From: Kitasatospora albolonga
GTDB taxonomy: Bacteria; Actinomycetota; Actinomycetes; Streptomycetales; Streptomycetaceae
Direction of reading: 5' to 3'
Length of the DNA stretch: 64,000 nt
Assembly: GCA_002082585.1 (NCBI GenBank)
Contig: CP020563.1
Coordinates: forward strand, 2,102,001-2,166,000
The first letter of the stretch is position 1. Each line of letters begins with the position of its first letter. Both the position numbers and the translations under genes were made by a program. Shown here in pieces: positions 8,968 to 16,875 of this stretch. The notes under the pieces are model-generated. The model saw nothing but the letters and a program-made list of their open reading frames with translations. It was not told where the DNA came from and did no database searches.

Positions 8968-10116
8968 TCACCCGCCGGAGGTGTCCAGCTCCGCGTCGGC
9001 GCTGACGCCCGCGCAGTCGTACGGGTCCTTCAGCCAGCCGTCCGGCAGGACAACCCGGTTGTTGCCGGAGGTCCGCCCGCGCGGCCCGTCGGCGCCGTCG
9101 GGCCAGGGCTGGTCGAGGTCCAGCTCGTGCAGCTGGCCGGCCAGCTCCTCCAGCGAGGAGGTGATGGCCAGCTTCTTGCGCATCTCGGAGCCGACCGCGA
9201 AGCCCTTCAGATACCAGGCCACGTGCTTACGGAAGTCGATGACGCCCCGGGCCTCGTCGCCGATCCACTCCCCCAGCAGCGTCGCGTGGCGCACCATGAC
9301 GTCCGCGACCTCGCGCAGGGCGGGCGCGTGCCGTTCCGTACGCCCCTCCATGGCACTGACCAGATCGGCGAAGAGCCAGGGCCGCCCGAGGCACCCGCGC
9401 CCGACCACCACTCCGTCGCACCCGGTCTCCCGCATCATCCGCAGGGCGTCGTCGGCACACCAGATGTCCCCGTTGCCGAGCACGGGAATCTCGGGGACGT
9501 GCTCCTTGAGCCGGGCGATGGCGTCCCAGTCGGCGGTGCCGCCGTAGTGCTGGGCCGTGGTCCTGCCATGCAGGGCAACGGCGGTCACTCCCTCCTCGAC
9601 GGCGATGCGCCCCGCGTCGAGGAAGGTGAGGTGGTCGTCGTCGATGCCCTTGCGCATCTTGATGGTGACGGGCAGGTCCCCGGCCCCGGAGACGGCCTCC
9701 CGGAGGATGGCCCGCAGCAGGGGCCGCTTGTACGGGAGCGCGGAGCCGCCGCCCTTGCGGGTGACCTTGGGGACGGGGCAGCCGAAGTTCAGGTCGATGT
9801 GGTCGGCGAGATCCTCGTCCACGATCATGCGGACGGCCTTGCCGACGGTGACCGGGTCGACCCCGTACAGCTGGATCGAGCGCGGGGTCTCGGCCGCGTC
9901 GAAGTGGATCAGCTGCATGGTCTTCTCGTTGCGCTCGACCAGCGCCCGCGTGGTGATCATCTCGCTGACGAACAGCCCCTTGCCCCCGGAGAACTCCCGG
10001 CACAGCGTCCGGAACGGGGCGTTGGTGATACCGGCCATGGGCGCGAGCACCACGGGCGGCTGCACGGTGTGCGGGCCGATGCGGAGCTGCGGGAGGGCGG
10101 GGGCGAGCGTGGTCAT
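8968..10116 (-). CDS. dusB: tRNA-dihydrouridine synthase
   Basis: FMN-dependent reduction of uridine to dihydrouridine in the tRNA D-loop. 382 residues. A TIM barrel begins with VVLAPMAGITNAPFR, followed by QLYGVDP, the HIDLNFGCPVPKVTRKGGGS motif carrying the catalytic cysteine, and phosphate-binding GNGDIW and VVVGRGCLGRPWLF. The C-terminal helical domain contains FRKHVAWYLKG. The ATG at 10116 (MTTLAPALPQ) matches the usual N-terminus. An upstream in-frame extension of 17 codons is Arg/Gly-rich and judged non-coding. Confidence 0.96.
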   Translation of the reverse strand: MTTLAPALPQLRIGPHTVQPPVVLAPMAGITNAPFRTLCREFSGGKGLFVSEMITTRALVERNEKTMQLIHFDAAETPRSIQLYGVDPVTVGKAVRMIVDEDLADHIDLNFGCPVPKVTRKGGGSALPYKRPLLRAILREAVSGAGDLPVTIKMRKGIDDDHLTFLDAGRIAVEEGVTAVALHGRTTAQHYGGTADWDAIARLKEHVPEIPVLGNGDIWCADDALRMMRETGCDGVVVGRGCLGRPWLFADLVSAMEGRTERHAPALREVADVMVRHATLLGEWIGDEARGVIDFRKHVAWYLKGFAVGSEMRKKLAITSSLEELAGQLHELDLDQPWPDGADGPRGRTSGNNRVVLPDGWLKDPYDCAGVSADAELDTSGG

Positions 10117-10254
10117 TGCTCCATTGTCGCGTACGCCGGAGGGGTGACGGCCTCGGCCGTCGCGCACCCGGAGGGAGCGGCGGTCTCGTGCGGTGGCGTA
10201 CGCGGGAGGGGACGGCGGTCCCGCGCGGGGAGCGGCCGTCCCGCGCGATGGTGG

Positions 10255-10617
10255 TCACGCGGCGCGGCCGTAGTCCTCGGCACCGCCGCCGTCGGGTGAG
10301 TCGCCGCAGCGGTCGGCGCAGTCGGGCCCGTCGTCGTAACAGGGGCCGTCGTCGGCGCGGTCGGGTCCGTCGACCTGCCGGAGGAGGCGTTTCTGGGCGA
10401 TGCGCAGGAGAACCCAGGCGGCCAGGAGTACGCCGGTCAGCACCCAGGAGGCGATCCGGGCGGTGGACCACCAGGCGGCTGACGGCCGGAGCAGGATCTC
10501 GGTGGCGGTGAGGGCCAGGGCGAGCGCGTGCGCCCAGCACAGCAGGGCGCCGGCCCAGCGGGTGGCGCGGTTGGTCCGGCGGAACCCGGGTCTCGCCCTC
10601 GGCTTGTTCTGCTCCAT
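10255..10617 (-). CDS. small two-segment membrane protein
   Basis: 120 residues with unknown function. A basic start (KPRARPGFRRTNRATR) is followed by two hydrophobic segments (about residues 22-43 and 53-72) and a cytoplasmic or external acidic, Cys/Asp-rich tail (DGPCYDDGPDCADRCGD) that could chelate metal. The third-position G+C supports coding. It is on the same strand as dusB, 138 bases upstream of it, so co-transcription is possible. No family was recognised. Confidence 0.6.
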   Translation of the reverse strand: MEQNKPRARPGFRRTNRATRWAGALLCWAHALALALTATEILLRPSAAWWSTARIASWVLTGVLLAAWVLLRIAQKRLLRQVDGPDRADDGPCYDDGPDCADRCGDSPDGGGAEDYGRAA

Positions 10618-11131
10618 CTCCGTGCCCCCGTTTCGTCATGCATGCGTTCCTCTGCCCGACCTTGGCTGTTCATGCGTTCGAGTGCGAGGAATGATCGTTC
10701 GGAGGGGGCGTTTTTCGGACTCATTTCGTTGACGCCAAAACAGTTGCCACAGGGAAATAGACCCGTGGCGAGGCCCCTTTCCGGGGCGAACCGGACGAAC
10801 AAGTCGGCTTGATCTGGCTCGTCGCGCGCTCCCGGCGGAGGACTTGTCCGCGTCACGTGAAGGACCTGTGGAGGCACACACCGCAGGTTCCTTAGCCGCC
10901 CGGCCACGGGAACCCCGCCCGGCCGCAGGGAACAGGGGCCCGCCCCGGCGGGAACTACCCCCCGGTACTCCCGGATGTTATGGGCCGCTGGCATTGGTGG
11001 ACCGGCACGGGCCCCTCACATACTCCTGTGGACGGCAGATTGACGGGTCACGAACAATCCGGGACCACTCGTGGGACCGGGCCGCCCGCCCCTCTCCGTG
11101 CCTCCCCCACCTCCCACGCGAAGGACCCCCC
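10618..11131. other. long intergenic region with AT-rich patch and protease promoter region
   Basis: This 514-base gap separates the small membrane protein gene from the trypsin-like protease gene. Positions about 10690-10770 are markedly A+T-richer than their surroundings, with TTGACG at about 10728. A short minus-strand reading through this patch (starting MSPKNAPSERS) looks protein-like but runs into a different frame from the downstream gene. The right part carries the block shared with the snapalysin promoter region (10977-11028). Confidence 0.4.
10977..11028 (+). promoter_or_regulatory. protease upstream block, copy 1
   Basis: The block begins GTTATGG, continues with a GGCAT and a GGACCGG at similar spacing, and ends ATACTCCTG. 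The same arrangement occurs 2 kb away before the snapalysin gene (13025-13077). The ATG-N9-CAT core is an imperfect inverted repeat of the kind bound by LysR proteins, and the LysR gene lies between the two targets. TGGACC-N17-TACTCC inside it could serve as promoter. Confidence 0.5.
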
Positions 11132-11920
11132 ATGGCTCTCCCCCGCACCCTGCGCACCATGGCCGCCGCAGGCATCGCCCTCGGCATCGCCATCGCCGCA
11201 CCGGCCTTCACCGGGACCGCGAACGCCGCCCCGAACCCCATCGTCGGCGGCGAACAGGCCACCTCCACCTACTCGTTCATGGGCTCCATCCAGGTCAACG
11301 GCAGCCACTACTGCGGCGCCTCGCTCATCTCGCCCGGCTGGATGGTCACGGCCCTGCACTGTACGTACGGCAACGGCGCCCTCCCCGCGTCCGCCCTGCG
11401 GGTCCGCATCGGCTCCAACGACCACCTCAGCGGCGGCACCCTCGCCGGTGTCTCGCAGATCGTCCGCCCCTCCAGCAGCCCGAGCATGGCCGGCCAGGAC
11501 ATAGCCCTGCTCCGCCTCAGCAGCCAGGTGGCGCACACCCCCGTCCCGATCACCTCCGCCACCCCGGCCGACAACTCCGCCACCCGGCTGCTCGGCTGGG
11601 GCCAGACCTGCCCGCAGCGCGGCTGCTCCTCCGGCGCGCCCCGCTACCTCAAGCAGCTCGACACCAAGGTGCTGCCCGACAGCTCCTGCACCGGCATGGT
11701 GAACAGCCGTGAGCTGTGCATCGCGGGCACCACCTCCAACACCGCCTGCTACGGCGACTCCGGCGGGCCCGCCCTGGTCAACCGGAACGGCCGCCTCGAA
11801 CTGGCCGGTGCCACCAGCCGCAGCGGCTCCACCAGCAGCACCTGCGGGGTCGGCGGCGCCGTCTACACCGACCTGGCCGCCTGGAAGTCCTGGATACAGC
11901 AGTACACCGGCGCGCTCTGA
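11132..11920 (+). CDS. secreted trypsin-like serine protease
   Basis: 262-residue S1-family endopeptidase. The signal peptide ends at ANA-AP (about residue 32), and mature protein starts at or near IVGG, the trypsin activation terminus, so little or no propeptide is present. The triad is His in MVTALHC, Asp in GQDIALLRL and Ser in CYGDSGGPAL. Three disulphide-type cysteine pairs are conserved. The ATG at 11132 follows AAGGA with the same spacer CCCCCC as the snapalysin gene. A strong GC hairpin follows the stop. Confidence 0.95.
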   Translation: MALPRTLRTMAAAGIALGIAIAAPAFTGTANAAPNPIVGGEQATSTYSFMGSIQVNGSHYCGASLISPGWMVTALHCTYGNGALPASALRVRIGSNDHLSGGTLAGVSQIVRPSSSPSMAGQDIALLRLSSQVAHTPVPITSATPADNSATRLLGWGQTCPQRGCSSGAPRYLKQLDTKVLPDSSCTGMVNSRELCIAGTTSNTACYGDSGGPALVNRNGRLELAGATSRSGSTSSTCGVGGAVYTDLAAWKSWIQQYTGAL

Positions 11921-11940
11921 GCCCTGACCTCCTGAGGCGC

Positions 11941-11985
11941 CCGGCCGCTCCCCGTCACGCCGAACGGCCGCCGGGGAGCGGCCGG
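11941..11985 (+). terminator. terminator of the trypsin-like protease gene
   Basis: 13-base perfect arms (CCGGCCGCTCCCC and its complement) around a 19-base loop, 20 bases after the protease stop. It has no T-run. Confidence 0.7.
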
Positions 11986-12029
11986 ACACCCCGTCCGGCA
12001 CGGGCGCCCCTCACCCCCCACCGCACCCA

Positions 12030-12058
12030 TGGACATGACATACGCGGTGAACTAGCCT
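12030..12058 (+). promoter_or_regulatory. promoter of the LysR gene, probably leaderless
   Basis: TGGACA, 17 bases, TAGCCT. The expected transcription start lies about 3 bases before the ATG at 12068. There is no Shine-Dalgarno sequence, so the mRNA is probably leaderless. Confidence 0.5.
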
Positions 12059-12067
12059 CATTCAGCC

Positions 12068-12979
12068 ATGGACCTGGAACTGCGGCACTTCCGCATTCTG
12101 CTGGCGATCGCCGAAGCGGGCAGCCTGACCAAGGCCGCCGCCGCGCTGATGCTCTCCCAGCCGGCCATGACGACCCAACTCCGTCGGATCGAGGCGTCGT
12201 TCGGTCAGCCCCTCTTCGAGCGTTCGGTCCGCGGAGTGGCACCCACGCGCGCGGGTGAGCTGGTGATCTCGCACGCCCGGGACGCGGTGACCAGCGCCGA
12301 CCGCATCCGCAGCTACCGCCTCCGGCCGACCGCCGACCTGGAGCCGGTGACGGTGGGCGGCTGTTCCGGTCCGCTCATGGGCCATCTGACACTGCATCTG
12401 CCCGCCGCGCTGAGCAACCCCGTGAGCTTCGTGCAGTTCGTCTCCACGGGAGAGCTCCTGGGCCGGGTCGGTGACGGGACGATCGACGCGGGGTGCCTGG
12501 TCGACCTGGACGGTTTCGGCGCGGCCCCCGCCGAGGACGTCCTCGTCGACGTCATCGGGCTCGAACCCGTCGCGGTCATCCTCCCGGCCGGGCACCCGCT
12601 CGCCGGGAAGGAGCGGATCGCCCTCGCGAGCCTCGCCGAGGAGACCTGGCTCCTGCCGCCGAACGATCCCGGCTGCGACGACTACGGGGCGCTGGCCGAC
12701 GCCTGCGGAACGGCCGGGTTCACGCCACGGATCTCGCCGCACCGGATCGGGGATCTGAGCATCCTGTGCGACCTGGTCGCCCAGGGCATCGGCCTCACGC
12801 TGGCGCAGGGTTCGGCCAGAGCCCGTGAGGGGGTGGTCATGCGAAGACTCGCAGGCGATCCCCTGCTGGGGAGACATCTGCTGGCCCTGCACCGGGCGTC
12901 GCCCCTCATCGGCGCCCGGCCGCTCCTGCTCGATCTCGCCCGGGACGCCTTCGCGGCCCGGTGCGCCAAGCGGGACTGA
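12068..12979 (+). CDS. LysR-family regulator, SnpR/MprR-like
   Basis: 303-residue LysR transcription factor. The N-terminal helix-turn-helix is in residues 1-60 (LTKAAAALMLSQPAMTTQLRRIEASFG), followed by the linker helix and a two-lobe effector domain. In streptomycetes the regulator encoded beside the small neutral protease gene (SnpR/MprR) activates it; the usual arrangement is divergent. Here it is tandem with the snapalysin gene and downstream of a second protease gene. Both proteases carry the same upstream block, so this protein is a candidate activator of both. No block copy precedes its own gene. Confidence 0.9.
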   Translation: MDLELRHFRILLAIAEAGSLTKAAAALMLSQPAMTTQLRRIEASFGQPLFERSVRGVAPTRAGELVISHARDAVTSADRIRSYRLRPTADLEPVTVGGCSGPLMGHLTLHLPAALSNPVSFVQFVSTGELLGRVGDGTIDAGCLVDLDGFGAAPAEDVLVDVIGLEPVAVILPAGHPLAGKERIALASLAEETWLLPPNDPGCDDYGALADACGTAGFTPRISPHRIGDLSILCDLVAQGIGLTLAQGSARAREGVVMRRLAGDPLLGRHLLALHRASPLIGARPLLLDLARDAFAARCAKRD

Positions 12980-13024
12980 CACCCGCACCGGCGCATCCGG
13001 CGAGAAGCGGCCCCATTCACGGGC

Positions 13025-13077
13025 GTTATGGCCGACCGGCATGGGCCGCGGACCGGCCCACCACCGGGATACTCCTG
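13025..13077 (+). promoter_or_regulatory. protease upstream block, copy 2
   Basis: Begins GTTATGG, then GGCAT and GGACCGG, and ends ATACTCCTG, matching 10977-11028 in order and near-identical spacing (53 versus 52 bases). It lies 130 bases before the snapalysin start. A TTGACA-like hexamer follows at about 13089. Confidence 0.55.
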
Positions 13078-13208
13078 AACAGAACGACTTGACAGTACGC
13101 CGACAACTTCACCTCTCCAGGCGCCCGCTCCTCCCCGGAAGCCCGGGCGCCCGCGCCACCGCACCCGGTCCTCCCCTCCTGGAGACCGGCCCAGCGAAAG
13201 GACCCCCC

Positions 13209-13790
13209 ATGCCCCGCTCCAAGTGGCTCGCGGCAGTCGGCACCGCCGCGGCCGTCACCCTGCTCCTGGCCCCCGCGTCGCACGCCGCCGCCACACCCGA
13301 AACGGCCGCGCCGATCAGCGCCTCGGCCGTCACGACCCTCTACTACGACGACACCCGGGCCCGTGGCTGGGAAGCCGCCGTCACGGCCGGGGTCGCCTCC
13401 TGGAACGCGAACAGCACCAACGTGAAGCTGGCGAAGGTCCGGCCCGGCACCCGCGCCGAGATCCAGATCATCGCCACCAACGGCTGGCCCCAGGCCACCC
13501 TGGGCCCGGTCCGTCCGGGCGGCCAGGCCCGGGTCGAACTCGGCAGCCAGGCGGTCGCCGAGGGCCACGACAAGACCCGCATCGCCGCCCACGAGATCGG
13601 CCACAACCTCGGCCTGCCGGACACCAAGCCCGGCCCGTGCTCCCAGCTGATGTCGGGCTCCAGCGCGGGCATCAGCTGCAAGAACTCCGTCCCCAACGCC
13701 ACCGAACGGTCACGCGTCGAGTCCTACTACGCCGGCCGCGCCGCCACCCGCACCCCGGCCGACGGCCGCATCCTCGTCGACGCGCCCTGA
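13209..13790 (+). CDS. snpA: snapalysin, secreted small neutral metalloprotease (M7)
   Basis: 193-residue preproenzyme. The signal peptide ends near SHA-AA (residue 27), with a short propeptide before the mature TLYYDD region. The zinc motif is HEIGHNLGLPD (HExxHxxGxxD), whose Asp as third ligand defines the M7 snapalysins. Two cysteines (PCSQLM and GISCKNS) form the expected disulphide. The C-terminus continues about 25 residues past that pair. The ATG at 13209 follows AAAGGA. Probably activated by the LysR protein encoded just upstream. Confidence 0.95.
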   Translation: MPRSKWLAAVGTAAAVTLLLAPASHAAATPETAAPISASAVTTLYYDDTRARGWEAAVTAGVASWNANSTNVKLAKVRPGTRAEIQIIATNGWPQATLGPVRPGGQARVELGSQAVAEGHDKTRIAAHEIGHNLGLPDTKPGPCSQLMSGSSAGISCKNSVPNATERSRVESYYAGRAATRTPADGRILVDAP

Positions 13791-13820
13791 CCACGGCAAC
13801 CGGTCATCCGGTTCCCGGTG

Positions 13821-13858
13821 GGCGGACCGGCGCTGTTGTGGGGCAGCGCCGGTCCGCC
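13821..13858. terminator. bidirectional terminator between snpA and glutaminase
   Basis: Perfect 15-base arms (GGCGGACCGGCGCTG and complement) with an 8-base loop, between two convergent genes. Confidence 0.8.
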
Positions 13859-13922
13859 GGTCCCCATGAGGCGGGATCGGATTCCCCGTGAGGAGGGATC
13901 AACGGAGGCATCAAAGGCGGGA

Positions 13923-14891
13923 TCAGAAGACGGACAGCCCGGTGAGCGTGGTGAAGCGGTCGAGGGCCGACACCCCCGCCACCGAGTTGCCGCGCCGGTC
14001 GAGACCCGGGCTCCAGACGCACAGGGTGCACACCCCCGGCACGATGGCGATGATCCCCCCGCCCACACCGCTCTTGCCCGGCAGCCCCACCCGGTAGGCG
14101 AACTCCCCGGCCGCGTCGTACGTCCCGCAGGTGAGCATGACCGCGTTGACCTGCTTCGCCTGGCTGCGGGTCAGCAGCGCGGACCCGTCGGCCCGGACAC
14201 CGTGCCGGGCCAGGAACCCCGCGGAGAGGGCCAGATCCGCGCAGGACGCCTCGATCGAGCACTGGCGGAAGTAGGCGGAGAGCAGTTCGGGGACCGGGAG
14301 CGTGATGTTGCCGTAGGAGGCCATGAAGTGGGCCAGCGCGGCGTTGCGGTCACCGAAGGCCGCCTCGGACGCGGCGACTTCCGGTACGAAGTCGATGGCG
14401 GCATTGCCGCTCTCGGTACGCAGCAGCTCCCGCACCCGCCCGGCCGCGTCCCCGGTCAGGGCCTGCAACCGGTCGGTGACCACCAGGGCCCCGGCGTTGA
14501 TGAACGGGTTACGGGGCACCCCGTCCTCGTACTCCAGCTGCACCAGGGAGTTGAAGGGGTTGCCCGACGGCTCACGGCCCACGCCCCGCCAGAGCCGCTC
14601 ACCGTCCAGAGAGAGCGCCAGGGCCAGGGCGAACACCTTGGAGATGGACTGCGTCGAGAACGGCTGCCGCCAGTCGCCGACCCCGTAGACGGTCCCGTCC
14701 GGCTCCGCGACGGCCATACCGAACCGCCGGGGGTCGGCACCGGCGAGAACCGGGATGTAGTCGGCGGGGGCACCGTGGTCGGCGAGCGCGGCCATCTCCT
14801 CGGCTATGCGGCTGAGCACCGCGCCGAAGCGGTGGGAGCCGGTGCGCGGAGCCGGGCTGTCGGCCCGAGGGGCGGCGGAGCTGTGGGACAC
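13923..14891 (-). CDS. glsA: glutaminase
   Basis: Hydrolyses glutamine to glutamate and ammonia in the cytoplasm. 322 residues with the serine-hydrolase (beta-lactamase-like) fold. The catalytic QSISKVF motif carries the nucleophilic Ser and the Lys. NPFNSLVQLE, NPFINAGAL, SGNAAIDF and GKSGVGGGI complete the family set. The GTG start at 14891 has AGGA at proper spacing; an upstream start at 14963 would add 24 residues without conservation. Monocistronic. Confidence 0.95.
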   Translation of the reverse strand: MSHSSAAPRADSPAPRTGSHRFGAVLSRIAEEMAALADHGAPADYIPVLAGADPRRFGMAVAEPDGTVYGVGDWRQPFSTQSISKVFALALALSLDGERLWRGVGREPSGNPFNSLVQLEYEDGVPRNPFINAGALVVTDRLQALTGDAAGRVRELLRTESGNAAIDFVPEVAASEAAFGDRNAALAHFMASYGNITLPVPELLSAYFRQCSIEASCADLALSAGFLARHGVRADGSALLTRSQAKQVNAVMLTCGTYDAAGEFAYRVGLPGKSGVGGGIIAIVPGVCTLCVWSPGLDRRGNSVAGVSALDRFTTLTGLSVF

Positions 14892-14990
14892 GGCGATTCC
14901 TGACGGGGAGGGGAGCGGGAAGGCCCCGCTCCGAGGTGCCACCGACCGTACCTTCCGGCGCATGGACGACTCCCCTCTCCGGACAGCAGA

Positions 14991-15023
14991 ACCGCCCCAC
15001 CCTGCACGGCACGGTGGGGCGGT
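14991..15023 (-). terminator. terminator of the XRE/DUF397 operon
   Basis: 11-base perfect arms (ACCGCCCCACC and complement) around an 11-base loop, 15 bases after the DUF397 stop. Confidence 0.7.
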
Positions 15024-15037
15024 CCTCGCTCGGCTTG

Positions 15038-15247
15038 TCAGGCGGCGTCGAACGTCCCGGCCCGCACGCCCGCGACGAACGCGGAGAACGCGGCGGTACG
15101 GACGTCGACCACCGGGCCCTCCGCGACCTTGGAGTCGCGTACGGGGACAATGCCGCGCGTGGCAGTGAGGTTGGCGGCGACCTCAACGCAGTTGCCGCCG
15201 TTGTTGCTGTACGAGGACTTGAACCATCGGGGGGATTCGGTCGTCAC
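15038..15247 (-). CDS. DUF397 small protein
   Basis: 69 residues with the family start WFKSSYSNNGGNCVEVA and the later VPVRDSK and AFVAGVRAG elements. In actinomycetes such proteins are encoded beside DUF5753 XRE regulators, and the pairs are thought to work as regulator and partner, some behaving like toxin-antitoxin or BldB/WhiJ-like developmental switches. It overlaps the XRE gene by 4 bases, so the two are translationally coupled. Confidence 0.93.
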   Translation of the reverse strand: MTTESPRWFKSSYSNNGGNCVEVAANLTATRGIVPVRDSKVAEGPVVDVRTAAFSAFVAGVRAGTFDAA

Positions 15248-16071
15248 AGTGTGCCCTTTCGCAACTGGCTGATCTTGGCCACCGACGCCGTCTGCGACAG
15301 CGACGCAGCCTGAAGTTGATGGTAGTCCGTCAGGATGGGCAGGACGAAGGAGCTTTCCCGGTCCAGATGCCCCAGCGTCTGCGACTCTGCGTAGCAGATC
15401 ACGGACCGGTCCGGCAGCGTCAGGATGTTGACCGGAAGGTCGAACGTCCGCTCTTCCCCGATCTCGTACGGAGCCACCTGAAGCAAGGTGTTGGGCATCT
15501 CGGCGAACTCCATCAGCCGGTCCAACTGGGCGTTCATGACGGCGGGCCCGCCGACCGGACGGCGGATGCAGCTTTCGTCCATGGTCACGAAGAGCATGGG
15601 CGGCTGCGGCCGCACCAACGCCTCCTGGCGCTTCGCCAGGAAGGCCACGCGTTCGTCGGCCTGCTCCGGCGTGATCGCCCCGCGCCGTACCGCACTGTCG
15701 GCCAGGACCCGTGCGTACTCCGGCGTCTGCAACAGCCCCGGGATGATCCCGACTTCGTACAGCCGGATCTCCACCGCCCGGCCCTCGTAGCCCACGTACT
15801 CCGGGAAGCCCTCCAGCATGGTCAGGTCCTTCATGGCCTGCACCATGCGGCTGAACTTGTCGCCGGTCCCGAGCGCCCTGTCAGCGCTCCTCGCGAAGGG
15901 CGGAGTTGGAGGGCGTCGACCAGTTTCCACGGCCGAGACATGCGTCCCTGAGCACCCCATGCGCGCGGCCAGTTCGTCCTGCGTCCAGCCACGGGCATCT
16001 CTGGCCTGCCTCAGCTGGAAGCCGAACGAGATGTCCGGGTTCTCGGGGTCGAGCTGCTTGCGATTCACCAT
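15244..16071 (-). CDS. XRE regulator with DUF5753 domain (WhiJ-like)
   Basis: 275 residues. An N-terminal Cro/C1 helix-turn-helix (about residues 14-68: LRQARDARGWTQDELAARMGCS) precedes the DUF5753 domain with the characteristic YEVGIIPGLLQTPEYAR. This is the architecture of streptomycete WhiJ-type DNA-binding proteins. The ATG at 16071 is chosen over an upstream TTG at 16092. It is divergent from the small gene at 16179 and forms a 4-base overlapping pair with the DUF397 gene. Confidence 0.9.
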   Translation of the reverse strand: MVNRKQLDPENPDISFGFQLRQARDARGWTQDELAARMGCSGTHVSAVETGRRPPTPPFARSADRALGTGDKFSRMVQAMKDLTMLEGFPEYVGYEGRAVEIRLYEVGIIPGLLQTPEYARVLADSAVRRGAITPEQADERVAFLAKRQEALVRPQPPMLFVTMDESCIRRPVGGPAVMNAQLDRLMEFAEMPNTLLQVAPYEIGEERTFDLPVNILTLPDRSVICYAESQTLGHLDRESSFVLPILTDYHQLQAASLSQTASVAKISQLRKGTL

Positions 16072-16178
16072 GGCGAAGCCCCAACTCCTCAAGCAATGAA
16101 CGCAGGTTGAAGACGGATCGACCCTAGGCCAGTCTGAATCGCCCCGGTAGCCGTTCAGCTACAGAGAGGACCCATTCG

Positions 16179-16442
16179 GTGTACGGAGTGAACGTTTGCG
16201 CGAACCCCGAGGAACCGCCCCCTGACCTCCCCGCCCCCGGAACCCTCCTGGCGGACACCAGCCGCAACAACCGCGTGGGCGAGTTCCGAGGGGTCGCCGG
16301 CTGCTACTGGTCACTGCGGCCCGTGGGCGGCGGGCGGGAGTGGGAGACCGAACCCCGCCACGTACGCCCCGTACTGCCCATGGAGCAACTCCGGTCCCAC
16401 ACCTCGAGGATGAACGCCCTCAGGCGGGATGAGGCCCTGTGA
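16179..16442 (+). CDS. small hypothetical protein beside the XRE gene
   Basis: 87 residues, soluble, unknown function. The GTG start follows GAGAGGA. Proline-rich N-terminus (PEEPPPDLPAPGTLL) and a Trp-rich middle (CYWSLRPVGGGREWE). It is divergent from the XRE/DUF397 operon with about 107 bases between starts and may be under its control. Proteins of this size and position recur next to WhiJ-like regulators, but no domain was recognised. Confidence 0.65.
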   Translation: MYGVNVCANPEEPPPDLPAPGTLLADTSRNNRVGEFRGVAGCYWSLRPVGGGREWETEPRHVRPVLPMEQLRSHTSRMNALRRDEAL

Positions 16443-16470
16443 TCCGTACCGTCGGCGACGAGCGTGCCGC

Positions 16471-16845
16471 ATGACGCGCGCGAGCTACGCCGCCGAGGTC
16501 ACCCTCTCCCACGGCCACCGCTCCGCCTCGCTCGGAGGCGTCACCGTACGGAACCGGCGACTCGTCCTCCTCTGGCTCCGCAGGCAGGCGCTCCGCCTGG
16601 CCGACGGGCACGGATGCGGGGGCACCGCACGGGACACGGCACCCCACGACGTACGCCCCGTACTCTTCCACGGCTCCGACGCCCCCGAAGAATTGCGGTC
16701 CTGGGCCACCGACGGCGGGCACCAGGACGACGCGATACGCACCCTCGAAGCGGGCTTCCCCCTCCAGTTCACCGTCCTCGACCCCGCCGTCGGACTGAGC
16801 CTCACCCTCGCCGGGTGGCGCGGCTTCCCCGCCGCACACCCATAG
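16471..16845 (+). CDS. hypothetical protein, 124 residues
   Basis: Not recognised. Starts MTRASYAAEVTLSHGH. It alternates short hydrophobic strands with a basic stretch (NRRLVLLWLRRQALRLA), and a PVLFHG-SDAPEELRSW segment is followed by a C-terminal amphipathic region. It lies 28 bases after the preceding small gene and 30 before the next, so the three appear to form an operon. A start at the upstream GTG (16438) is possible. Confidence 0.55.
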   Translation: MTRASYAAEVTLSHGHRSASLGGVTVRNRRLVLLWLRRQALRLADGHGCGGTARDTAPHDVRPVLFHGSDAPEELRSWATDGGHQDDAIRTLEAGFPLQFTVLDPAVGLSLTLAGWRGFPAAHP

Positions 16846-16875
16846 ACCCCCTCCCCACAGACAAGGCCCCTGACC

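Noticed and set aside
7990..10299. 769-codon plus-strand ORF spanning the GntR and dusB genes
   Set aside because: Frame-shadow of the GntR gene and antisense to dusB; no coherent domain.
10437..10994. 185-codon minus-strand ORF upstream of the small membrane protein gene
   Set aside because: It overlaps that gene in another frame; beyond residue 100 it is Arg/Pro-rich noise. The short middle peptide is kept only as an observation.
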